Below, piece after piece: positions 17,191 to 28,400 of a stretch of 64,000 bases of DNA. Source of the stretch: an uncultured euryarchaeote. Its GTDB lineage: Archaea > Thermoplasmatota > Poseidoniia > Poseidoniales > Poseidoniaceae. The DNA lies in contig CALBIL010000051.1 of NCBI GenBank assembly GCA_937892945.1, forward strand, positions 1 to 64,000, written 5' to 3'. Position numbers and translations under genes: made by a program. Numbering within the stretch: the first letter of the stretch is position 1; each line of letters opens with the position of its first letter. A model generated the notes under the pieces. The model did not search any database and was not told the DNA's origin. It saw nothing but the letters and a program-made list of their open reading frames with translations.

Positions 17191-17850
17191 TCAGTAGGGC
17201 ACGTCTTTCCAGCCCATCTTGTAGCCAAGAACATTGAATGAACGATGTAACACGGGGGTGATGGCAACTAATGCAAACATTGGCAGTCGCAGTTCAGAGT
17301 CTGCTAAAACAGAAGTACCGAGGAAGATTTGCCCTGCCAAAAACACCATGATGGCAAAAGGCAGTGTGTCGAGAAGAGGGGCTTTCGAAGAGATTTCACC
17401 TTCACGCTTGAGGCCACGACGTCGCTTGACAAAAGAGCCAGTGCTGTCTCCAACGAGGCAAAAGAAACCAAGGAAAGAACCTAAGATGAATGCTGTAAGC
17501 ATGTCTCCTCCAATGGAAAACCAAGCATCCTCTGCTCCCTGTAAGGGATGAGCAAAGACTCCATTTTCTCCAATCACTGCATCAGTTGCAGGAACTTCAC
17601 CAAAGGAAGCCACAATGAGCATACACAAGAGTCCAGAAGTCAATGAACCACCAATGAGGCCGTTCCATGTCTTTCCATCCCCTAAGATTCGATTTCCATC
17701 ACTGAGTGTTCGGCCACCATCGATTGGCCAAGGCCCATATCCCGTTTTAGGTAACCATTTGCCCCACATCATGGCGAAGGTATTCGCCAAAAATCCAGGT
17801 ACGTAAAGCCAAAGCGTCAACACACAAAGTCCAAGAAAATTCATTTTCAT
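17191..17850 (-). CDS. carS: CDP-archaeol synthase (DUF46 family)
   Basis: CarS uses CTP to activate digeranylgeranylglyceryl phosphate, making the precursor for all polar archaeal lipids. The 219-residue product has about five membrane segments and the family's signature near residue 131, GDSTGSFVKRRRGLKRE, followed by LLDTLPF. An early P-x-D-G-G (WPIDGGRTLSDGNRILGDGK) also fits family members. It is slightly longer than most CarS proteins because of an insertion after that motif. The ORF extends upstream into the purD region. I chose the ATG at 17850 because the residues above it look non-coding; ATG 17844, preceded by GGTGATGAAA, is an alternative. It is divergent from purD. Confidence 0.85.
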   Translation of the reverse strand: MKMNFLGLCVLTLWLYVPGFLANTFAMMWGKWLPKTGYGPWPIDGGRTLSDGNRILGDGKTWNGLIGGSLTSGLLCMLIVASFGEVPATDAVIGENGVFAHPLQGAEDAWFSIGGDMLTAFILGSFLGFFCLVGDSTGSFVKRRRGLKREGEISSKAPLLDTLPFAIMVFLAGQIFLGTSVLADSELRLPMFALVAITPVLHRSFNVLGYKMGWKDVPY

Positions 17851-17985
17851 CACCAAAGGCTCACACCTTTGCTTCTTGGCTTGGAGGACGGTCTTTGAAG
17901 CATCCCCTTCGAAACTGCTAGAGGTGGTGAACTGTCTGCATCTCGACGCGATGGGATTATGAGATGGCGGCGACCGACACAGTCT

Positions 17986-19260
17986 ATGGCAGACAAGGTC
18001 GTACTCGTTGTCGGTGGAGGTGGACGAGAACATGCATTGTGCATGGAATTGAAACAATCCAAGCATGTCGGTGAACTTCACTGTGCTCCGGGAAACGCTG
18101 GAACTTCGTATCTGGCGAAGAATCATTCGATTTCAGCGACGGATATCGAAGGGCTGTTGGAATTAGCCAAAACCCTCAATGCAGATTTAGTTGTTGTTGG
18201 GCCCGAAGCACCACTGTGTGCAGAACTTGCTGACCGTTTGTCGGACCTTCAAATTCCTTGCTTTGGTCCAATCGGCACTCTTGCTCATCTCGAAGGTTCT
18301 AAATTACATGCGAAACAAGTGATGCAAGATGCGAATGTCCCAACAGCGGCATTCCATGTTCTTTCTGCTTCAAGTGATGTCGAGGCCGCATTGGATGATT
18401 TCGCAGGAAATCCATGGGTCGTGAAACGAGATGTTTTAGCCGGAGGAAAAGGTGTTGTGGTCACCTCCCAGCGGAATGAAGCGCTGTCCTTTATTCAACA
18501 GTCTATTCAAACTGATGGTCAAGTCTTACTCGAAGAATTCTTACCCGGTGAAGAGGCAAGTATGCTGGTCATTATGGATGGCTCAGGCTACGTTTGTTTA
18601 CCGGCAAGTCAAGATCACAAACGGGCTTTTAACGGCGATGAAGGTCCGAATACCGGTGGGATGGGTGCCTATTGCCCTGCCCCAGTTGTTACCGATGCAG
18701 TACGCCAAAAAACCATTGAAACAATTATTGAACCAATGCATAACTATCTCATTTCAGCCGGAACTCCATACCGTGGTGTCCTGTATGTTGGATTGATGAT
18801 CCCAGAATCTGGTGAACCAAATGTGGTTGAATTCAATGTTCGGTTTGGCGACCCCGAATGCCAAATCACACTTCCATTACTCAAAACCGATGTTTTTGAA
18901 ATTCTTGAAGCGGCAGCAACTGACCGTTTGTCAGAACTCGACATTGAGTTCCATGAACTCTTTGCTACCAGTGTAGTTCTTGCTGCAGAGGGCTATCCAG
19001 AATCACCCGTCAAAGGACGATTGATTCATGGGGTTTCCGAGGAGCCAATACATGCGGATGGGGCAACGGCTTGGATCAATCATGCAGGGACAGGTTTCAA
19101 CGCCGAGGGACACCTCACCTCGACGGGAGGCCGTGTCCTTTCCTGCAGTGCATCTGGGCCGACACTTGAGGCCTCTGTGAACTTAGCATACGCACTTATC
19201 GAAACCATTGAGTTGGAAGGTTCTCACTATCGAACTGACATTGCATTTCGGGCTCTTTGA
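17986..19260 (+). CDS. purD: Phosphoribosylamine-glycine ligase (GAR synthetase)
   Basis: This ATP-grasp enzyme joins phosphoribosylamine and glycine in the second step of purine synthesis. The 424 residues match the normal length. The N-terminal domain begins VVLVVGGGGREHAL. The ATP-grasp core shows VVKRDVLAGGKGVVV and the substrate loop QDHKRAFNGDEGPNTGGMG, and the metal site is in EFNVRFGDPECQ. I started at ATG 17986 because the nine codons above it are not conserved in the family and a GATTATGA element lies about 28 bases upstream, suggesting a leaderless mRNA. No other pur gene lies in the window. Confidence 0.95.
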   Translation: MADKVVLVVGGGGREHALCMELKQSKHVGELHCAPGNAGTSYLAKNHSISATDIEGLLELAKTLNADLVVVGPEAPLCAELADRLSDLQIPCFGPIGTLAHLEGSKLHAKQVMQDANVPTAAFHVLSASSDVEAALDDFAGNPWVVKRDVLAGGKGVVVTSQRNEALSFIQQSIQTDGQVLLEEFLPGEEASMLVIMDGSGYVCLPASQDHKRAFNGDEGPNTGGMGAYCPAPVVTDAVRQKTIETIIEPMHNYLISAGTPYRGVLYVGLMIPESGEPNVVEFNVRFGDPECQITLPLLKTDVFEILEAAATDRLSELDIEFHELFATSVVLAAEGYPESPVKGRLIHGVSEEPIHADGATAWINHAGTGFNAEGHLTSTGGRVLSCSASGPTLEASVNLAYALIETIELEGSHYRTDIAFRAL

Positions 19261-19305
19261 AAGGGTTTTCCAAGTCCCTAAAACAGTTGAAATTAAAGGT
19301 TCAAT

Positions 19306-19325
19306 GGCACCTGCAAAATGAGGTG
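19306..19325 (+). terminator. Hairpin after purD
   Basis: GCACCT and AGGTGC form a perfect 6-bp stem around an 8-base loop, 45 bases beyond the purD stop and just before the TATA-like element of the next gene. No T-run follows directly, so termination is only a possibility. Confidence 0.25.
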
Positions 19326-19333
19326 CAGCGGGG

Positions 19334-19342
19334 CTTTAATAT
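19334..19342 (+). promoter_or_regulatory. TATA-like element before the oligosaccharyltransferase gene
   Basis: CTTTAATAT would place the transcript start near 19363, giving a leader of about 75 bases. That is unusually long for this window. The ATG at 19438 has a GAGGG ribosome site 7 bases upstream (19426-19430), consistent with a leadered mRNA. Confidence 0.4.
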
Positions 19343-19437
19343 GTCGTTCGTAGACAGTCATCATTAAAAGAGGCTCTTCAGTGGCGAAGACGCTTCAGCC
19401 TTGCTGCTGTCGCGCAAACACCTTTGAGGGATAAAAT

Positions 19438-22400
19438 ATGGAACAAAAAACTGGCACAACACGCACAGCGCCAGCAGCACCACTTGGATGGCTTATCGCC
19501 CCCCTTGCAGTTCTGCTCGCCATCGCAGCCATCAAGCTCGCAGGAGTCACCTTCGCGCTTGATGTAGACAACCTGACGCCGATGATTTTCATCGTCGTTG
19601 CAAGCATCTTGGGACTTCTCCCATCAATGCTCGAAAAATCTGATTCCGTTGACCTCTCAAAAGCCACAATCTCCCTCTTAACGCTGGCTACTGCTCTCAT
19701 TGGCGCGGAAATCATTTACATGCAAGAGTACGGTGCATTCGCCGGGCTTTTGTTCGCCTTGGTCACCTTTGGCGTTCACTTCATGACTTCCCGTGGCCGT
19801 CATGAACTTGCAACCATCATCATCTTCACGGCCGTTGGTGTTAATCTTGGAATGGTTATGGCAGGCGATGCGCTTGCCCTTCTTCCAGAGATTTACAACA
19901 GGGCAGGTCCTGAAGAACAGGCAAGCTTTGTATCTACTTTGAATTTGAAATACCAAGCCGTTGGATACCAATTCTTTTCCTATCTGACGCTCTTCGTACT
20001 TGTTGGAGCACTTGTTGCTACCTTCATACGTGGCGTTTTGACACCGGTCGGCGAAGTCGGTTGGTTCAGTTATTTGAACAATGAAAGCACCTCGGCATTC
20101 AACAAGAAGAATCTCCCTCTTCAAATTGCTCTTGGTGTTTGGGCACTTGCTCACATCGCAAGTCTTTGGCACTTTGATACCGTATCTGTTGCAGACAAAC
20201 TTGGAATCACTACGGAAGAAGGTTACCACGGTCACTTTGGCTACTGGTCAGCTTTCTTCACCGGTATGGTTGCCATAATTGTTGCAGGTATGTTCTCTGA
20301 GCGATGGCATACTCGTGCAATGACTCTCGGGTCAATGTGGACCTTGTATTTGGTCTCCACATGGTATGATGCAGGTATGTTCTCCATCGATATGCTGAAT
20401 GGTAACTGGGGCAGTTTGATCTGGCTTGGTGTCACCTTCTTTATCGGTGTAGCCATTTACTCCATCTCGACCCATGATACATGGGGCGGATGGGTGAACC
20501 GTGAAGACCACGAATCATCTGGTGGTCGTTTATTCTGGAATCAACATTGGGCAGGTGTCATGATTGGACTTGCTTTCTTCTTCGGTCTTGTTATTCGGAC
20601 GCAATGGTATGTTGTACCATCGATGAATGCCTTCGGAACTGGAAACTGGGACATGACCGGCGGTTCTGACCCTTGGTACATGAAGCGGGTTGTTGATTAC
20701 ATCCTTGCAAACAATGCTCACATGATTGTTGATTCTGACCGTTTCTACCCTGTCGGTGGAATCAACCCTCGACCTCCATTGTTTACCTGGTCAATTGCTG
20801 TAGTCGCAATGTTGCTTGAGCCGTTCTTTGCGAATGGCGATGCGGTTTGGTGGGCTATTCTTTCTCTACCTGCTGTTTACGGCGCTCTCACCATCTTGCC
20901 AGTTGCGATCATTGCACGAGAGCATGTTGGACCAAAGGCAGCTGTGATTGCAGCATGGCTTCTCGCTTTCATGCCAGCACACGTGAGCCACACTACATGG
21001 GCTCTTGCTGACCACGATGGTTTCATCATGCTGTTTATCACCCTCGGATTCATGTTTTGGCTACGGGCCGTCAAGTATGCTGGGACAGAGCGATTGATTC
21101 GCAATTCATCAGCATCGCCTATGGCTCTCATTGCATCAATCACTGCGGTTGTTGAACACCGAAAGGCTGCTTTTGCTGCCGCTGTTTTAGCAGGTGTTAG
21201 CTTCGGTATTGTGTCTCTCGGTTGGAAAGGTTTCGTCGTTGGTCCATCGATTATCTTCTTGGCATATGCCGCACAAGTTGCTCTCAACATGTTCCGTCGC
21301 CGTGACTCAACTACTCTGAATGTCTTGTTCTTGACCATGCTTTCAATTAATCTCTTGATGGCACTTCCATTCTATGGACATCCACAAATTGACCTCATTC
21401 TCAATGGAACCGGTCTTCAACCGTTCTTGTTTATCTTCGGATTCACTTTAGCTATTAGTTTTGTAACAACCGGATTCCGAGACAAGCCTTGGTTGCTCAG
21501 CTTGGGCGTACTTGCTGGGGCAGGTGCTGTATTCTTCTTGGTATTGTGGCTCCTCAAGCAAGCGAACCTCTCAAACGCATGGGATGTATTGTTTACTGGT
21601 AGTGGTTATTTCGCAAAGACAAAGATTTTTGGAACGGTTGCTGAAGCAAACGCACCAGACCGTGGCCAACTCTTTGCTCAATTTGGACCAATTACTTTCG
21701 TCCTCTCATTGATTATGGGTGTTCTCTGTCTCTGGTCTGCTCTTCGAGAACGTAAGCAAACAAAGCTTGTGTTCGGAGTTTGGATTCTTGTAGCCTCCTT
21801 CATGGCTTGGACTGCGGCTCGATTCATGTTCAATGCTACTCCAGCAATCGCCGTTCTTGGTGCATGGGGAATTGTATCTCTCTGGAAGTGGGCAAACTGG
21901 GGCGGTTTAGTGAAGACTTGGAAGAAACTTGGTATTCGCTCGCCAGAAGACCGTATCCGTGGTGCACGAATTGCAGTATGGCGTACACCTTCATTCTCTG
22001 CAATCATGCTCATCATGATTATGCTCCTCGGACAACAATTCACCTATGGGCTTGACGCTGCTATTCCTGGTAGTAACAATGCTGAAGATGAAATTGATGA
22101 AGTAATTTACAACATCATTCCTGATGCATTCCGATGGGAAGTCGGTGGTTTCTCACTTCTCGATGACAGTGGCTATGATGGCAATTGGTATCTGGGATCA
22201 TTCGGTTCCGGATTCAACGACAATGGTTGGAATACTGCCTACGAATGGCTAGCGGCTCAAGATGCTGATGAAGCGTACTCTGACCGCCCAGCGTTCGTCT
22301 CTTGGTGGGACTATGGTTTCCAAGCTCTTGATACCGGCGAACACCCATCCGTATCTGATAACTTCCAATCTGGAATTCCTGCAACTGGTAACATGTTGCT

Positions 22401-25400
22401 TGCACGTAGCCAAGAGGACCTCGTTTCGATGTTCATTTGGCAACTCGGCCAAGGTGACTTTGAATACAATAAGGCGAACACTGGAACATCAACTTTCACC
22501 TCTGGTTACAGCAACATCGTCGACAAGTACCTTGACGATGACCAAATGAAACTCTTCAAGACCATCTCTACAAACCCAGAGATCGACGAAATGATTACAC
22601 TGGCTGAACTCAGCAGTTTTGAAGTGTTCCAAACCAATGACGATGTCGTTGTAGCAGTCGGTTACCACCACACTGATGGTATCTTTGATGCATCGACTCA
22701 ATATTGGCGTATTTACGAAGATGGTGAACGCATGCTCTGTACCGATACTCTCTCTGCTACATGTGTTGACGGAGACTGGTCTGAACAATCTGAAGTCAAC
22801 CGAACTTTCACCAACAATATTCGATCCGGTGCTGACACAGTACAAGATACGACGCACTACATCGTTGGGGATTACTGGTACACAGCCGATTTGATTGAAG
22901 AATTCGATTCTGTTGCAACCCATATCCATCGTACGAATACCCGTCTTTCACTCACTGTTCAACTACTTACAAACAGTCTTGATGACGGTCAAATCATTGA
23001 CCTGTATGACGACTTGATTAATCTTGAAGGACATTACTCTGTTCAGGATTACGAAGGTGCTCCAGGCGACATGATTGAACGTGACCATGAAATCCGATAC
23101 TTTGCAATTGACAACCGATTGTACCCTCGCGCAGGTCGTTATACTCAAGATATGAATTACAACCAAGGACAACCTATGGGTATCTTTGGTGCTCCAACTA
23201 TTCTGAGTGGACAAGATATTTCCACTTACATGGATGAAGTGTACGAAACTATGCGTGGAGAATTCCCTGATGAAATGTCTCGAGTCGAAGTCGACCAAGC
23301 AATTACAGAGGATTTCCTTAACCAACAATCGGGTGCAGATATTGACCCATTACAAGTTCAAGATGTCCGTGTTGACCACAACGCTGCTTTCTTTGACACA
23401 ATGCTTGCACGAACCTATGTTGGATATGGTGCATCATCACTTGGCATCGATTCAGGATCATCGAACCCGCAACCTGCTCAACATTTCGGTCAATCCGGTA
23501 GTCCAGGTAGCATTCTCAGCCAAGCCCTACCACTTCCAGGTGCCATGCAAAACCACTTTGTTATCGCAAATTGGTATTCACCTGAAGCAAACAGTTCAGT
23601 GACTGCAGAACAACAATTCTCGAGTATTTCTCAGACCAATACACTTGTCAAGATTCTCAAGTATTACTCCGGTGCAGAAATCTCTGGTCAAGTCACAATG
23701 AGTGATAATGGTCAAGGTCTACCTGGTGTTCGATTGTTGATAGAGCGAGATGCTTTCTCTGGCGAAGGTGTTGAAGATCTCGACCCAGATACATACTGGG
23801 TTCCAATCGGTTTCACAGATGCAGATGAAAATGGCCATTGGTCATTCGAAGCACCTGCTGGTCGTATTCGTGTCAGTGCATATGCCGGTGATTACAACCC
23901 AATCACTGCTCAAGACAACATTCGTTCTGGTGCTTTCTCACAAGGTCTCGGTGATATTCTCACCGAAACCAATGATGATCGTCAAACCAATGATATCACT
24001 GCCATTCTCGGTGAAGTTGCCAACATGAGTTGGCTCGGTGAGTCTCAACTCAACGTTACAGCACCGCAGGCAGACCGATTTGTTGATGTCACAACTTCAC
24101 TCGACATTGCTGTTGAAAGCAGTGGTGTTTCAGGTCAAGTCACATGGACTGGACACGAATCGTTTGACGGAGATGCACTTGTCAGTACTGATTTCATCTT
24201 GCGTAACATTTGGTCAATGACCGAGAACTACACGCTCACGACAACCAATGGTTCATTCTCATCTGAGGACACTCGTATCCTTCAAGGAACTGGTGAAGTA
24301 ACCTTCACTGAAAATGGAACCTTTGAGAGCAGCGGTGTTGCCTTTGCGGACGACTTTACCGGAACCTTTACTCGTTCTATTGCAGATAACCGTGTTTACA
24401 CGAGCAATGGAACCTGGAACGGTAAGGGCTCTCTCGTTGCATCATGGGTTGCGAATCAAAGTGTTGTCTCTTGTCTCGATAACGAAACAGCTCCAATGCC
24501 TGAGAATGAAACACTCTGTATTCAAGATTCTTCAGCATCACCAATGGTCTATCTCCTCGATGGTAAAGTAGAAGCAAACGGTCGTCTTACCTCTGACGGA
24601 ATCTCTACATTGGTGACTGAACACGCCGGTGACTCGTTTGAAGGTACAGGTTCGTTCGAAGGAATTGGAACACTCAATGGTACTGGACTGTTTGTCGGTC
24701 CAGGTGAGTTCTCTGGACCAATGGTTCAAGCCGGTTCATTCTACATCACCGGATTGATCCCTGGTGTCTACAACATGATTGCTCAATTGAATAACGGCAA
24801 GGAAGTTCTTTTGCCAGACCCAGTCAACGTTGGAATCTCTCCTTCGTATGATTTGGCCATGACTATGCCGGGTTCTATCTTTGAAGATACCCTCGATGAT
24901 TTCTTTGACCAACCATTCTCGAATGAAACCATCCAGTTGATCGATGTCGATTTGGGTCATGATGAAATTATGGAAATAATCACCGATGAAAATGGTAACT
25001 TCTCGTATGGGCCTATGGCTGCAGGAGAGTACTATTACAGAGTTGACGTTGATAACGATGGCTGGTATGAATTGAATGAAACCTTCACTGTTCGAGATTC
25101 ATCAGAAAATATTTCCTTGACAATGAGTGTTCCAGAGATGCATGATGTCTCACTTCAACTCACATCTCCAGTCGATGCACAAACCCAGGAACCATATACT
25201 GATGTTTCTGGGCGAGTGGTGACCTTCACGAACACTGACCCATTATTTGCTCCAATAAACTCGACTTCGGATGAGGACGGTCTTGTCTACATTGAATTGC
25301 CAATGGGTGCTTACACGATTTCAGATGAAACTGGGGACAATTACATTTTGTTCGACTATGTCTCTCTTGAAACAGAAGATATCTCAATGACGAGTGCTTA

Positions 25401-28400
25401 TGCAATTGGAACTTGGGTTAACGGTTCGATTCGTGTGATGGATGGTGGCCTTGAATACGCTCAATGGTCTCTCGAAGAAGAGTCTGCGAAGTTCGATCAA
25501 AGTCAACCTGCTTCCGGAATTGAAATCGACTTCGCGTCCAATGACTTATCGTTCTCGACCACTGTTGAAACCAATGGCAACTACAGTATTCGTCTTCCAA
25601 GTGGTAATGATTTCCACATGACGACCTTCAGTATTGCTTCACAGATGTCTGGCGGTCAATTGCTTGTACTCACAGGAGATGATGAACTTGACAACGGTCT
25701 CATGTATCTTGAACCAACCATTTCAGCGACAGGATTTGTTTATCTTTACGATAACACCTCACGTTGGGATGGACTTGTTCCAGGCTACAATGTACAAACT
25801 GTTGTTGCAACGAATGCAGATGGACTTGAATGGAAAACCACAATTGATGATATTGGTGGTTTCGAATTCCATCTTCAATCAGGAGAATGGGACTTCACAG
25901 TTGAAGATGAAGCATTGAATTCTTCAAATATCGAGAATTACAATATTATCGCTGAACCCGATTCATTCCCTAGTGCGATTGAATTGTTTGTCTCTCCAGA
26001 CTACCTCACCATTGAATTGAACATCTTCATGGATGCAGGTGGCGATAGCATCTTTGCAAACGGAACACTTGTGAGCCCTTCGTTCACTCTGATGCCGCTC
26101 AACGTTCACGGCCAACAGCACAATTACACAGCTGCAGACTATACCTCTCCTGGAAACATTACTGTTGTACTTGAACCCGGAATCTACAGTCTGCAATTCA
26201 ACACCACCGAGGCGGGTGATGAAAATGCATCCGATTACCCACTCGTTGGTACTCTTGCGTTCGACCCAATTCTCGTTGGGCTCGATGCATATGAAGAAGC
26301 AGTTGCATTCCCTCTTCGTAACGATTACTTGGTCACTGGAGAACTTACAAACCTAAGTGGTGGCGCAGTTGAAAAGCAATTCTTGCTGCGAAATGAGGCC
26401 GATGATTTGTGGTTTAACATGGCATCTGATGTCAATGGCAGTTTCGCTGCCTATGTTCCTGCTGGAGATTGGGTTGCAATTGTTGCTCCATTCTTTGCGG
26501 ACAATGACAGCACTGAAACACTTCGCTACCCATTCACGGTTGGCGATGATTCATCCGTTCGTACTGGCTTGAATCTCTCTTCATCTGATGTTATTGAACT
26601 GAAGTTCCAACTTCAAGAATTCAATACCGAGGACAACATGTCCGGTATTCGCGTAACACTTGTGAGCCATGATGGATTTGGCAATGTGACGCTTTCCAAA
26701 TCTGATGATAATGGAAATGTTAGTGAACAATTGATGCCAGGAAACTGGAGTTTGTTCCTCAACGAAACCTCACCTCAACAACATTGGACTCTGGACACCT
26801 CTTCGACACCATTCTCGACTGATTCAGCCGTTGAGGGTATCATCGATCTTGGACTCATCACAGCAGAACTTGAAGTTCAAATTGGTGGAAAGGTCTTCTG
26901 GGACCTCGATGACGATGATATTCCTGACGGAACTGAGGGTGTTGCAAACACAACGGTAACTATTCTTGGAATGAATAATTCTGAGATCGATACCAACGTA
27001 ACAACAGATGAATTCGGAGTTTGGTCTCTGTTTGTACCAATTCAAGATGAATACCAAGTTTCCGTGAGCAAGGAAGGCTTCAGTACTGAAGTCTACAATG
27101 TCTCGAACACGAGTGCTTACCCTGTTTACTCTGAACCTGAATCCTACGATATTGAAATGACCGCAGGAAATGTGAGTGTTTCTGGTAATGTTACTGACAT
27201 TAACGATGCAAACCGATTGAACGGTTCAACTGTCATCCTTTACCCTGCAAGCGGGATGGCTGGTGAATCTCAATCCATCACTCCGGTGTTTGACAATGAC
27301 CAACTGAGTTGGTCGGCAGTTATTGCACCTGGCAAGTGGGTCGTTGTGGTTACAGAAGTAAATGCTGGAGAAAACGGTGGCGGTGTCGCTGTTGGCTTAC
27401 TCGATGCAAGTATCTCCGATGGAGCAACCCTCGACCTTGAGATGTCTCTTGGTGGATGGATCGACTTGACAACTTCATGGACCGATATTGATTTGGTTGA
27501 ACACCATGCAGGTTCTGCTGATAATGGTTCATCTCTGCTCAACGAAACCGTAATGATAACATTCGGCCTCGGTTCCGATGTCGAATGGGATATGGAAGTT
27601 GGTAGCGATGGTGGCATTAGCATCCTCATGCCAGCGGGTGAAGTGGAAATGGATTCCTCTTTCATTACCCTTCAACATGATTTGCTTCTGGAGATGGGAT
27701 ACATCGGCGGTACAGTGACTCAGGTTGCTGAAGGTCGTTCTCCAGTTACTCTTTCATACACACGTACAATCAACTCTGATACCACAATTACCATCGTTGA
27801 AGGCAGTATGGTCAACGCAACATTGGTAGCGGATTCCGACCTTGCATTCTTAGCAATCGCAGAAGGTGAAGGTTACCAATCCATTGAATTTGATTTGGAT
27901 ATTGATTACGAAGGGACTGAAACTGTTCAAGTGTTTGATGTTCTTGGCCAAGTTGGGGTTTCACCGGACGAAGCGGACTGGAATGTTGAATTCTGGAACG
28001 GAACTGCGTTTGTCGAATCATACGAACTTTCACTTGGAATTGGAAATAACTCAAATGATACAACTGTTGAATCTTCAACAGTTCTCCGGGTTCGTATTCT
28101 TACAGCAAACCAGTCTGAAGCATGGCATTTGGAAAACCCTCATATCTTGAAGGTTCGTTTGATTACCGATTCTACACCATCCAGTGAGATTGCAGTCACC
28201 GTTCAAGTTCCACAAATCTACGGATTTGAATTGAGTGATGTTGTCACTGAAATTGGTATTGGAACTGGCGGTAGTGGTTCATTCGGATTCATGCTTGTAA
28301 ACACAGGTAACGGTGATGATGCGTTTACTATTGAGCTCGTAGATAACATTCCAGACGGTTGGGAAGTGACACCAATGAATTCAGTCATAAAAATTGCAAA

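Noticed and set aside
17855-17873. CAAAG/CTTTG hairpin upstream of carS
   Set aside because: A 5-bp stem with an 8-base loop is expected by chance at this length, and it lies upstream of a start codon with no supporting signal.
19678-20235. 185-residue minus-strand frame inside the oligosaccharyltransferase gene
   Set aside because: It is a shadow of the real gene: it lies fully within it, on the other strand, with no family motif or own start signals.
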